Positions 1 to 5,541 of a stretch of 6,546 bases of DNA are shown one piece after another. The DNA lies in the NCBI GenBank assembly GCA_017559885.1, contig JAFYQN010000086.1:1-6546 (forward strand). The letters run 5' to 3'. The position numbers and the translations under genes were made by a program. Positions within the stretch are counted from its first letter, which is position 1; each line of letters opens with the position of its first letter. A model generated the notes under the pieces. The model searched no databases. It saw only the letters and a list, made by a program, of their open reading frames with translations, and was not told the origin of the DNA. This DNA comes from Clostridia bacterium (GTDB taxonomy: Bacteria; Bacillota; Clostridia; Oscillospirales; Acutalibacteraceae).

Positions 1-123
1 CATCAAAACTTACCGCAAAACTACAAAAAGAATTATTTTTTCCATTTAAATTGTAAAAAAAGAGGATTTTTTATATTTTTTAATAATAATTATTATAGAA
101 GCAAAAATTATGGGGGTTAGACA
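1..123. other. AT-rich leader region upstream of the dGTPase gene
   Basis: This stretch is strongly AT-rich, with long A and T runs, and holds no convincing complete gene. One forward frame (3-56) is open from the window edge to a TAA and could be the last residues of an upstream gene (ending ...FFPFKL), but 17 codons are too few to judge. A weak A7/T6 inverted repeat at 55-72 lacks a GC stem, so it is not a convincing terminator. A perfect 14-bp all-AT palindrome lies at 83-96 and overlaps a possible -10 hexamer (TATTAT, 91-96). No good -35 goes with it. Confidence 0.5.
112..116 (+). promoter_or_regulatory. Ribosome binding site of the dGTPase-like gene
   Basis: GGGGG ends seven bases before the ATG at 124. 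It is G-rich rather than a classical AGGAGG, but it is the only purine block suitably placed, and it supports the start at 124. The ATG at 110 is out of frame with the gene. Confidence 0.5.
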
Positions 124-1125
124 ATGGATAATGTAAGAATTATTACCGAAAATCTTGAAAAAGAAACTTTGTCCCCATACGCTACTTTAAGCGTTAATTC
201 ATTAGGTCGTGAAAATGATGAAGAAAAATGCGAACTGCGTACCGATTTTCAACGCGACCGCGACCGAATTATACATTGCAAGGCGTTTAGACGTTTAAAA
301 CACAAAACGCAGGTGTTTTTGTCCCCCGAATCCGACCACTTTCGTACACGTCTTACTCACACGCTCGAGGTATCGCAAATTGCGCGTACCATTGCAAGAG
401 CGTTGCGCTTTAACGAGGACTTGACCGAGGCAATCGCCTTGGCGCACGACCTTGGGCACACGCCGTTTGGTCACGCAGGCGAGCGCGCGCTTGACTCGTT
501 ATATCCCGACGGGTTTACCCACTTTGAACAAAGCGTAAGGGTGTGTCGCGTTATCGAACGCGCAGGCAAGGGACTTAACCTAACGCAAGAGGTTATCGAC
601 GGTATACTGCACCACACGCGTGGTGATTGGGCGAGTACCCCCGAGGGCAAAATTGTGCGTTTTAGCGATAGAATTGCTTACATAAATCACGATATCGACG
701 ATGCCGTTTCGGCAGGCGTTATAAGCGAAGATGATATTCCGCTTGAAATACGTCAGGTTTTGGGCTTTAGTAAAAGTCAACGTATTGATACGCTTGTAAA
801 ATCGGTGGTAAATAACACCCAAATGCAAGACGTTAAAATGGATGAGCAAACTGCCGTGGCGTATGAATCGCTACATAAATTTTTGTTTGATACAGTTTAC
901 CGAAATCCAATTGTAAAAGCCGAAGAAACCAAGGTCGACGGAATTGTAAGCGGTATTTATGAATACCTTATAAAAAATCCCGATAAACTTGACAACGAAT
1001 ACAACGTCATACGCGAGCGCGAGGGTATTGAACGCGCCGCGGCGGACTATATCGCCGGTATGACCGACCATTTTGCCGTTATGACCTATTCAAACATTTA
1101 TATTCCAAAAGAGTGGAAGGTTTAA
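124..1125 (+). CDS. dgt: Deoxyguanosinetriphosphate triphosphohydrolase-like protein (HD domain)
   Basis: This 333-residue protein belongs to the dGTPase-like HD phosphohydrolases, which cleave dNTPs to the deoxynucleoside plus triphosphate and help set dNTP pools in the cytoplasm. The N-terminal part carries the family block RIIHCKAFRRLKHKTQVF (about residues 48-65). The metal-binding HD core follows, with H79 in LTHTLEVSQ, H108-D109 in HDLGHTPFGH, then H112 and H117. A later SDRIAYINHDIDDA block supplies the last metal-ligand Asp. The length is normal for the shorter Firmicutes subgroup, and the C-terminus is complete (TAA). The start is supported by the full N-terminal motif set and the GGGGG site seven bases upstream. 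The gene lies 62 bases before dnaG, a common clostridial arrangement. The true nucleotide preference cannot be read from sequence; members of this subgroup often need an activating dNTP. The family call is very safe, the exact substrate less so. Confidence 0.93.
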   Translation: MDNVRIITENLEKETLSPYATLSVNSLGRENDEEKCELRTDFQRDRDRIIHCKAFRRLKHKTQVFLSPESDHFRTRLTHTLEVSQIARTIARALRFNEDLTEAIALAHDLGHTPFGHAGERALDSLYPDGFTHFEQSVRVCRVIERAGKGLNLTQEVIDGILHHTRGDWASTPEGKIVRFSDRIAYINHDIDDAVSAGVISEDDIPLEIRQVLGFSKSQRIDTLVKSVVNNTQMQDVKMDEQTAVAYESLHKFLFDTVYRNPIVKAEETKVDGIVSGIYEYLIKNPDKLDNEYNVIREREGIERAAADYIAGMTDHFAVMTYSNIYIPKEWKV

Positions 1126-1154
1126 TGTACCGTAATTAGTACACGCAATATGAT
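1126..1154 (+). promoter_or_regulatory. Possible weak promoter for dnaG-rpoD
   Basis: In the 62-base gap between dgt and dnaG, TATGAT at 1149-1154 matches five of six bases of the sigma-A -10 consensus. Seventeen bases upstream, TGTACC (1126-1131) is a poor -35 (three of six). A small inverted repeat, TGTAC/GTACA (1126-1130 and 1139-1143), overlaps the -35 side. This is tentative, and dnaG may simply be read through from dgt. Confidence 0.3.
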
Positions 1155-1172
1155 ATTATTTAACTATAACAG

Positions 1173-1180
1173 AAAGGAGA
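1173..1180 (+). promoter_or_regulatory. Ribosome binding site of dnaG
   Basis: AAAGGAGA with a seven-base spacer to the ATG at 1188 is a near-ideal Shine-Dalgarno sequence. It fixes the dnaG start. Confidence 0.85.
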
Positions 1181-1187
1181 GTGTTTC

Positions 1188-2960
1188 ATGGCAATACCTG
1201 AGGAAATTATTAATGAAATAAAATACCGAAACGATATTGAAACGGTTATGGCGCCGTATATAAATCTTAAAAGGCGCGGTAAAAACCTTGTTGGTCTTTG
1301 CCCGTTTCATAACGAAAAAACACCCTCCTTTACCGTATATCCCGAAAACGGGTCGTTTTACTGCTTTGGTTGTGGTGTTGGCGGCGACGTTTTCAGTTTT
1401 GTGCGTCAGATAGAAAACCTTGATTACATTGACGCGGTAAAACTGCTCGCGGAACGTAGCGGTATAACGCTACCGCAAGACGGTTACGACGACTCAATGC
1501 AAAAACTAAAAAACACTATATATGAAATTAATCGTGAGACCGCAAGATTTTATCACTCGTATTTAATGTCGCCCGAGGGCAAATGGGCGCTTGATTATCT
1601 AACGGGACGAGGATTATCTATATCTACCATAAAGCATTTTGGTTTGGGCGCTGCGCCTGACGGATGGGATAATCTTATCAAACATCTTAAATCGCTTGGT
1701 TACACCATTCCCGATATGATTCAGGCAAATGTTGTTGGTAAAAGTCAACGTGGTACGTATTACGACCGTTTTAGAAAACGTGTAATGTTTCCTATAATTA
1801 ATATTCGCGGTAAGATAATCGGTTTTAGTGGACGAGCAATGCCCGGTGAAGATAAAATGGGCGGCAAGTATGTTAATACGTCCGATACGCCTGTTTACAA
1901 AAAAAGTGAAAACCTTTTTGGTATGAACTTTGCCAAAAATCACTGTGATGAACGTGTAATTTTGGTTGAAGGAAATATGGACGTAATTTCACTTCATCAA
2001 GCAGGTTTCGAAAATGCCGTTGCCGCGCTTGGAACCTCTTTTACCGATGAACAGGCAAAACTGTTGTCGCGTTACACAAAAGAGATTGTACTTATAATGG
2101 ATAGCGACGTAGCAGGTCAAAAGGCGGCTCGTCGAGCAGGGGAGATTCTTGGTAATACGGGAATTGACGTAAGGGTGGTTTTACTGCCTGACGGCAAAGA
2201 CCCAGATGAATATATAAAGAAAAACGGCGCCGCCCGATTTAAAGCGCTACTTGAGGGCGCTGTAAGTGAGATTGAATATAAATTACTTACCGCAGTCGAG
2301 GGTATTGACGTAAGCGTTGATGACGGAAAACTGCAATACTTAGCAAAGGCGGCAAACATTATTGCCGAATCAAACGATGTAATGACTCGTGATCTTTACA
2401 TAGGCAGACTTTCTGAAAAATACGGTGTTTCTCGCACCGCGTTACAAGATAAGGTCAACGAACTAAGACGCAGAAATCATAAACAACGCGAAAAACGCGA
2501 GTTTGATGAAATTGTACGACCCAAGTTTGATAGAGCCGATGTTAATCCTGAAAAAAGGTTGTATCCTGCGGCTACGGCGGCGGAAGAAACGGTTATTGCA
2601 ATACTTTGGCAACATCCCGATTTTTATGATACGGCAACCGAAAGACTTTTGCCCGAAAATATGATAACTGTGGTAAATCGCCGTATATATAAAGCGTTGT
2701 GCGAGTGTATCTCATCGGGTAGAAATCCCGACCTTTCATATTTTGGTGAGATGCTCTCATCCAACGAAATGGGTTACCTTTCCGCGTTGGCAAATAGCGA
2801 AAAAGGTGACAAAAATGCCCTTATTGTATTAAAAGACAGTATAAAGGTAATATTAGATGAGGGATTAAAGAAAAAGTCGGGCGACACAAAAAATATGTCG
2901 GCAGACGAGTGGGCGCAAAACTTACAAAAAATTATTGAATCAAAACAAAAGGGGAAATAA
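1188..2960 (+). CDS. dnaG: DNA primase DnaG
   Basis: This 590-residue replicative primase makes the short RNA primers used by DNA polymerase III at the fork, working with the DnaB-type helicase. The N-terminal CHC2 zinc-binding domain has C38-P-F-H41 and C59-F-G-C62. The catalytic core follows. Its TOPRIM segment shows the VEGNMDV motif with the catalytic E261, and the acidic D305-S-D307 pair in LIMDSDVAGQ. A charged linker (about 430-460) leads to the C-terminal helicase-interaction domain (about 465-575, from AATAAEETVIAILWQHPDFY onward). Length and domain order are those of a normal bacterial primase, with no missing motif. The start is canonical (MAIPEEIINEI) with an excellent Shine-Dalgarno. 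The stop is TAA, two bases before the rpoD start, and the rpoD ribosome binding site lies inside the last dnaG codons, so the two are co-transcribed and probably translationally coupled. No anomaly was seen. Confidence 0.97.
   Translation: MAIPEEIINEIKYRNDIETVMAPYINLKRRGKNLVGLCPFHNEKTPSFTVYPENGSFYCFGCGVGGDVFSFVRQIENLDYIDAVKLLAERSGITLPQDGYDDSMQKLKNTIYEINRETARFYHSYLMSPEGKWALDYLTGRGLSISTIKHFGLGAAPDGWDNLIKHLKSLGYTIPDMIQANVVGKSQRGTYYDRFRKRVMFPIINIRGKIIGFSGRAMPGEDKMGGKYVNTSDTPVYKKSENLFGMNFAKNHCDERVILVEGNMDVISLHQAGFENAVAALGTSFTDEQAKLLSRYTKEIVLIMDSDVAGQKAARRAGEILGNTGIDVRVVLLPDGKDPDEYIKKNGAARFKALLEGAVSEIEYKLLTAVEGIDVSVDDGKLQYLAKAANIIAESNDVMTRDLYIGRLSEKYGVSRTALQDKVNELRRRNHKQREKREFDEIVRPKFDRADVNPEKRLYPAATAAEETVIAILWQHPDFYDTATERLLPENMITVVNRRIYKALCECISSGRNPDLSYFGEMLSSNEMGYLSALANSEKGDKNALIVLKDSIKVILDEGLKKKSGDTKNMSADEWAQNLQKIIESKQKGK
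2949..2955 (+). promoter_or_regulatory. Ribosome binding site of rpoD inside the end of dnaG
   Basis: AAGGGGA lies in the last codons of dnaG, about seven bases before the rpoD ATG at 2963. The two-base gap between the genes suggests that ribosomes finishing dnaG help start rpoD. Confidence 0.65.
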
Positions 2961-2962
2961 AA

Positions 2963-4033
2963 ATGGCAGATATTAAAAACGAACAAAAAACAGCTGAAGA
3001 ACTCGAACGTGAGGCGGACGCTCTATTAGAAGAAGACGAAAAAAGGAATTCTTTAGATGATATAGAAGCAGCGCCCGAAGATGAAGAAAGCTTGCTTTCC
3101 GATCCCGACGTATTAGAACGCGATTTTGACGATGAACCTACCGAGGACGAACTCAAACTTGAAGAGGTTGACCTTGATAATCTTGATGATGACGTTGCTC
3201 TTGAAAATATGTCGCTTGACGATCCCGTTAAGGTATATTTGCGCGAAATCGGTCGCGTACCGCTACTTAGTTCGGAAGAAGAAATTGCCTTGGCTGTTAA
3301 AATTGCCGAAGGCGACGAATACGCAAAGAAACGTCTTACCGAAGCAAACCTTCGTCTTGTTGTAAGTATTGCTAAAAAATACGTTGGACGCGGTATGTAT
3401 TTTCTTGACCTTATTCAAGAGGGTAACGTTGGTCTTATTAAAGCGGTGGACAAGTTTGATCATACAAAGGGCTTTAAGTTCTCAACCTACGCTACTTGGT
3501 GGATAAGACAGGCAATCACACGCGCTATTGCCGACCAAGCAAGAACAATTCGTATACCTGTTCATATGGTTGAAACAATCAATAGACTTAAAAAGGTACA
3601 AAGTCAACTTCTTCACGAAAACGGTTATGAGCCAAGTGAAGAACTTATTGCCGAAAAGATGGATTTATCGGTTGAGCGTGTTCGCGAAATTATGCGCGTA
3701 GCGCAAGAACCCGTTTCGATGGAAACACCAATCGGTCCTGAGGAAGATTCACGTCTTATGGACTTCATACGCGACGAAGACGCATTGGCACCCGATGACG
3801 CTGCTCTTAAAACCATTACTAACTAGGATATCGATGCCGTGCTTCGCACACTTTCTGCGCGTGAAGAAGCAGTTATAAGACTTCGTTTTGGTCTTAAAGA
3901 CGGCAGATGTCACACCCTTGAAGAAGTAGGTACCGAGTTTAACGTAACACGTGAACGTATCCGTCAAATAGAGGCAAAAGCCCTTCGCAAACTTCGTCAT
4001 CCGGTAAGAAGCAATAAGTTTAAAGACAGATAA
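2963..4033 (+). CDS. rpoD: Primary sigma factor RpoD/SigA with an in-frame TAG codon
   Basis: This is the housekeeping sigma-70 factor, which directs RNA polymerase to -10/-35 promoters. Read through the TAG at 3824-3826 it is 356 residues, a normal Firmicutes length. Residues 1-85 are a very acidic tail that does not resemble the usual region 1.1. Region 1.2 starts at DDPVKVYLREIG (86). Region 2 includes NLRLVVSIAKKYVGRGM, the DLIQEGNVGLIKAVDKFD block and FSTYATWWIRQAI (173-185, core and -10 contacts). Region 3 and the finger (PVSMETPIGPEEDSRLMDFI) end near residue 270. Region 4, after the stop, holds VIRLRFGL and the helix-turn-helix TLEEVGTEFNVTRERIRQIEAKALRKLRHP. The amber replaces codon 288 in the region 3-4 linker. 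Both sides are in one frame, and the alignment with remembered SigA sequences needs no gap. Without readthrough the product is 287 residues with no -35-binding domain. The gene lies two bases after dnaG and 12 before the TSCPD gene. The family call is certain; how the TAG is handled is not. Confidence 0.93.
3824..3826 (+). other. In-frame amber (TAG) codon within rpoD
   Basis: TAG interrupts rpoD between AALKTITN and DIDAVLRTLSAREE. In typical SigA proteins the segment between the conserved AA and VLxTL is 11 residues (for example SYTLLKEQLEE). Here it is also 11 when the TAG counts as one residue, so it sits at a codon position normally filled by a variable, often acidic or amide residue. 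CAG, GAG, AAG, TAC or TAT would each differ from TAG by one base. The frame is unchanged on both sides. The candidates are a base error, suppression, a split protein or a real mutation. Confidence 0.9.
3825..3841 (+). promoter_or_regulatory. Possible re-initiation site for a separate sigma region 4 peptide
   Basis: AGGA (3825-3828) overlaps the amber codon, and an in-frame GTG lies at 3839-3841, ten bases downstream. Ribosomes stopping at the TAG could in principle restart here and make a 64-residue peptide containing all of sigma region 4 (LSAREEAVIRLRFGL through the helix-turn-helix). The match is short and may be chance. The ATG at 3834 is in another frame and soon meets a stop. Confidence 0.2.
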
Positions 4034-4045
4034 GGAATATTTAAG

Positions 4046-4297
4046 ATGAAATTCACATATAAAACAAATGGGGTTTGTTCACGTAGCATTGATATCGAGA
4101 TAGAGGACAACACTGTTGTTGACGTATCATTTATGGGCGGTTGCAACGGTAATCTAAAAGGTATTGCCGCATTGGTAAAGGGTATGAATATCGATGATGT
4201 TATAGTGAAACTTGAAAACATAAAATGCGGATTTAAAAATACATCATGTCCGGCACAGTTGGCAAAAGCATTAAAAGATTATAAAAACGGACAATAA
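4046..4297 (+). CDS. TSCPD domain-containing small protein (TIGR03905 type)
   Basis: This 83-residue protein is almost entirely one TSCPD domain. It has four well-placed cysteines: C11 (NGVCSRSI), C33 (GGCNGNLKGI), C61 (IKCGF) and C68 in the signature NTSCPAQLAKAL. The same fold occurs at the C-terminus of B12-dependent ribonucleotide reductases, where the cysteines are thought to take part in metal binding or thiol chemistry. Stand-alone copies are frequent in Clostridia and have no firmly established function. There is no signal peptide or membrane segment, so it should be cytoplasmic. It begins 12 bases after the rpoD stop, and its Shine-Dalgarno (TAAGGA, 4031-4036) overlaps that stop codon, which points to co-transcription with rpoD. 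A link to deoxynucleotide metabolism, given dgt upstream, is tempting but is inference only. The family call is strong, the role unknown. Confidence 0.88.
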   Translation: MKFTYKTNGVCSRSIDIEIEDNTVVDVSFMGGCNGNLKGIAALVKGMNIDDVIVKLENIKCGFKNTSCPAQLAKALKDYKNGQ

Positions 4298-4314
4298 GAA
4301 AAAGGTGATTTAAA

Positions 4315-4854
4315 GTGCTAACAGATGATTTAGACGTAAAGATTGCGGGTGACAAGCCGTCTGTTGACGTGCACCGCAATAAAAGTACACCTGTTCAGGA
4401 TTCGTCTGTAAGTTCTGAACAAATTGAGGGCGCCAAAAAAATAGGCAAAATCGTAGCGGAAAGTTTTATACGCGATGCCGAAACTGAGGTTGACGAAGAA
4501 TTTCGTGATTACGGTATGATACTTCAAAGAAGATTGTTGTTGTCTTTTACCGCAACCGCAGGTTTTGAACAGTATATCTCGGATGATACTCTTGTAGGTA
4601 TTGCCCAAAAGAGTTTTCTTGATACGTTAAATAAACATAGCGCCGAACTTTATAAAACCTCATCCGATACAGGCGCATTCTCTTTTTACTACCTTGCATT
4701 TAGACGCGGTAGTGAGGTAGAGCGTCGTATAGGTCAAACCTTTGCAATGTTGTGTTTGCACGACGGCGACCCTATTTTCCAAGAACTTGGCGAAGCGCTT
4801 TACTGTTGGTTTTCCTCAGTGGTAAGAAAAGCAGTAAATGAGAATTTGGTGTAA
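4315..4854 (+). CDS. Hypothetical protein, 179 residues, in the rpoD operon
   Basis: I do not recognise this protein. It starts with GTG at 4315, preceded by a good Shine-Dalgarno (AAGGTGAT), 17 bases after the TSCPD gene; the next in-frame Met is far inside, so the GTG is well supported. About 45 polar, probably disordered residues come first, rich in Ser, Asp and Lys. A mainly helical region follows (EGAKKIGKIVAESFIRDAE, then RDYGMILQRRLLLSFTATAGF), with an aromatic and cysteine-containing C-terminal part (FAMLCLHDGDPIF, EALYCWFSSVVRKAV). There is no signal peptide, clear transmembrane helix, zinc-binding CxxC or known catalytic motif. Codon use and composition resemble the neighbouring core genes, and it ends in tandem TAA TAA just before the operon terminator. 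It is a convincing gene, by reading frame, start signal and position, with no assignable function. Confidence 0.82.
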   Translation: MLTDDLDVKIAGDKPSVDVHRNKSTPVQDSSVSSEQIEGAKKIGKIVAESFIRDAETEVDEEFRDYGMILQRRLLLSFTATAGFEQYISDDTLVGIAQKSFLDTLNKHSAELYKTSSDTGAFSFYYLAFRRGSEVERRIGQTFAMLCLHDGDPIFQELGEALYCWFSSVVRKAVNENLV

Positions 4855-4863
4855 TAAACATAA

Positions 4864-4906
4864 AAAAATACCCCTTTGCATAATATGTTGCAAAGGGGAG
4901 TTTTTT
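4864..4906 (+). terminator. Strong bidirectional intrinsic terminator
   Basis: A perfect 10-bp stem pairs CCCCTTTGCA (4871-4880) with TGCAAAGGGG (4889-4898) around an eight-base loop. Six T residues follow at 4901-4906, and an A run precedes the left arm, so the outer A and T runs could extend the stem and the structure could terminate in both directions. It starts about ten bases after the stop of the 179-residue gene and should end the dnaG-rpoD transcription unit. The right arm also contains the Shine-Dalgarno of the next gene. Confidence 0.85.
4893..4900 (+). promoter_or_regulatory. Ribosome binding site of the amidase gene, embedded in the terminator stem
   Basis: AAGGGGAG ends six T residues before the ATG at 4907, so it is correctly spaced. 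Most of it lies in the right arm of the terminator hairpin, where it would be paired and hidden in any transcript that reads through. It supports 4907 as the start rather than the in-frame ATG at 4838. Confidence 0.65.
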
Positions 4907-5452
4907 ATGCCAAGTATTTATTTAAGTCCGTCAACGCAAGAGTTTAATCCGTATATAATAGGCGGTAACGAAGAGTACTATATGAATCTTATTGCCGATG
5001 CTATGGAACCGTATTTATACGCAAGCGGTATTAATTTTACGCGCAATACGCCCGATATGACTGCGGCATCTTCAATCGCCGAGTCAAATATGGGCAACTA
5101 TGACTTGCATTTGGCACTTCATTCTAACGCAACGGGAAGCGGTGACAGTAGCAGACGCGGTACTGAGGTTTATTATTATCCGACAAGTATAAACGGCGGT
5201 CGCGCTGCCGAAATTATTGCCAACAATCTTAAACTTATTTATCCTTTGCCAAACCTTGTGCGCGCAATACCTACCACGTCATTAGGCGAAGTACGCCGTA
5301 CACGCGCGCCAGGCGTTCTTATAGAATTTGCATATCACGATAATTATGAAGATGCCGTTTGGATACGCGATAATATCGAGGCAATAGCGGCAAACGTGGT
5401 GGTATCCCTTACCGATTATTTTGACATCCCGTTTATCGTTCCTATGACTTAA
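4907..5452 (+). CDS. N-acetylmuramoyl-L-alanine amidase, amidase_3-like, no signal peptide
   Basis: This 181-residue protein has the amidase_3 fold that cuts the bond between N-acetylmuramic acid and L-Ala in peptidoglycan. Visible landmarks are the opening strand IYLSPSTQEF, GGNEEYY (E22/E23, the likely first acidic position), the central YDLHLALHSNA with H72, the GTEVYYYP strand, and PGVLIEFAYHDN with E140, which matches the catalytic Glu near the C-terminus. The canonical first zinc His (DPGHGG in most relatives) is absent: here the strand reads SPSTQ. From memory, a clostridial branch with SPSNQ- or SPSTQ-like openings shares this change. There is no signal peptide, membrane helix or wall-binding domain, so the enzyme must stay inside, be released by lysis or leave by another route. 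The start at 4907 is chosen because the in-frame ATG at 4838 overlaps the upstream gene and would translate the terminator. The gene stands between the terminator and a secreted glucosaminidase. It ends in TAA TAA. Confidence 0.82.
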   Translation: MPSIYLSPSTQEFNPYIIGGNEEYYMNLIADAMEPYLYASGINFTRNTPDMTAASSIAESNMGNYDLHLALHSNATGSGDSSRRGTEVYYYPTSINGGRAAEIIANNLKLIYPLPNLVRAIPTTSLGEVRRTRAPGVLIEFAYHDNYEDAVWIRDNIEAIAANVVVSLTDYFDIPFIVPMT

Positions 5453-5474
5453 TAAAAAATTAAACTTTTATTCA

Positions 5475-5503
5475 TTGATTTTATTGTCGAAATATTGTAA
5501 AAT
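5475..5503 (+). promoter_or_regulatory. Sigma-A type promoter for the glucosaminidase gene
   Basis: TTGATT (5475-5480, four of six matches to TTGACA) and TAAAAT (5498-5503, five of six matches to TATAAT) are separated by exactly 17 bases. Transcription would start near 5510, giving a leader of about 30 bases before the ATG at 5542. No hairpin terminator was seen between the amidase stop and this promoter, so read-through from the amidase gene is also possible. Confidence 0.6.
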
Positions 5504-5529
5504 ACTTATTTAGTGACAAAACTTTTTTG

Positions 5530-5535
5530 AAAGGA
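5530..5535 (+). promoter_or_regulatory. Ribosome binding site of the glucosaminidase gene
   Basis: AAAGGA lies six bases before the ATG at 5542. It is a normal Shine-Dalgarno and supports this start, which is directly followed by a signal peptide. Confidence 0.75.
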
Positions 5536-5541
5536 TACTAA

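Noticed and set aside
1..117. Open frame from the window edge to the TAG at 118
   Set aside because: It would encode a run of Asn, Lys, Phe and Tyr typical of translated AT-rich intergenic DNA, and it overlaps the ribosome binding site of the dGTPase gene.
1126..1143. TGTAC/GTACA inverted repeat after dgt as a terminator
   Set aside because: A five-base stem with an eight-base loop and no following T run is too weak to terminate transcription.
3824..3833. Frameshift or programmed slippage in rpoD
   Set aside because: Both halves are in the same frame and align to the family without a gap, so no shift is needed. The problem is a single stop codon only.
3839..4033. A stand-alone gene for a small helix-turn-helix regulator
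   Set aside because: The sequence is sigma region 4, exactly in frame with the rpoD segment before it, so it is the end of rpoD rather than an independent regulator. Separate translation is kept only as a low-probability option.
580..4608. Several minus-strand open frames of 60-110 codons
   Set aside because: They lie opposite the well-supported plus-strand genes, show no recognisable domains and read like antisense translations of those genes.
4838..4906. In-frame upstream ATG that would extend the amidase by 23 residues
   Set aside because: It overlaps the end of the preceding gene, would translate the terminator hairpin, has no good ribosome binding site and gives a Cys-rich N-terminus unlike the family. 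The ATG at 4907 has a correctly spaced site and begins at the first conserved strand.
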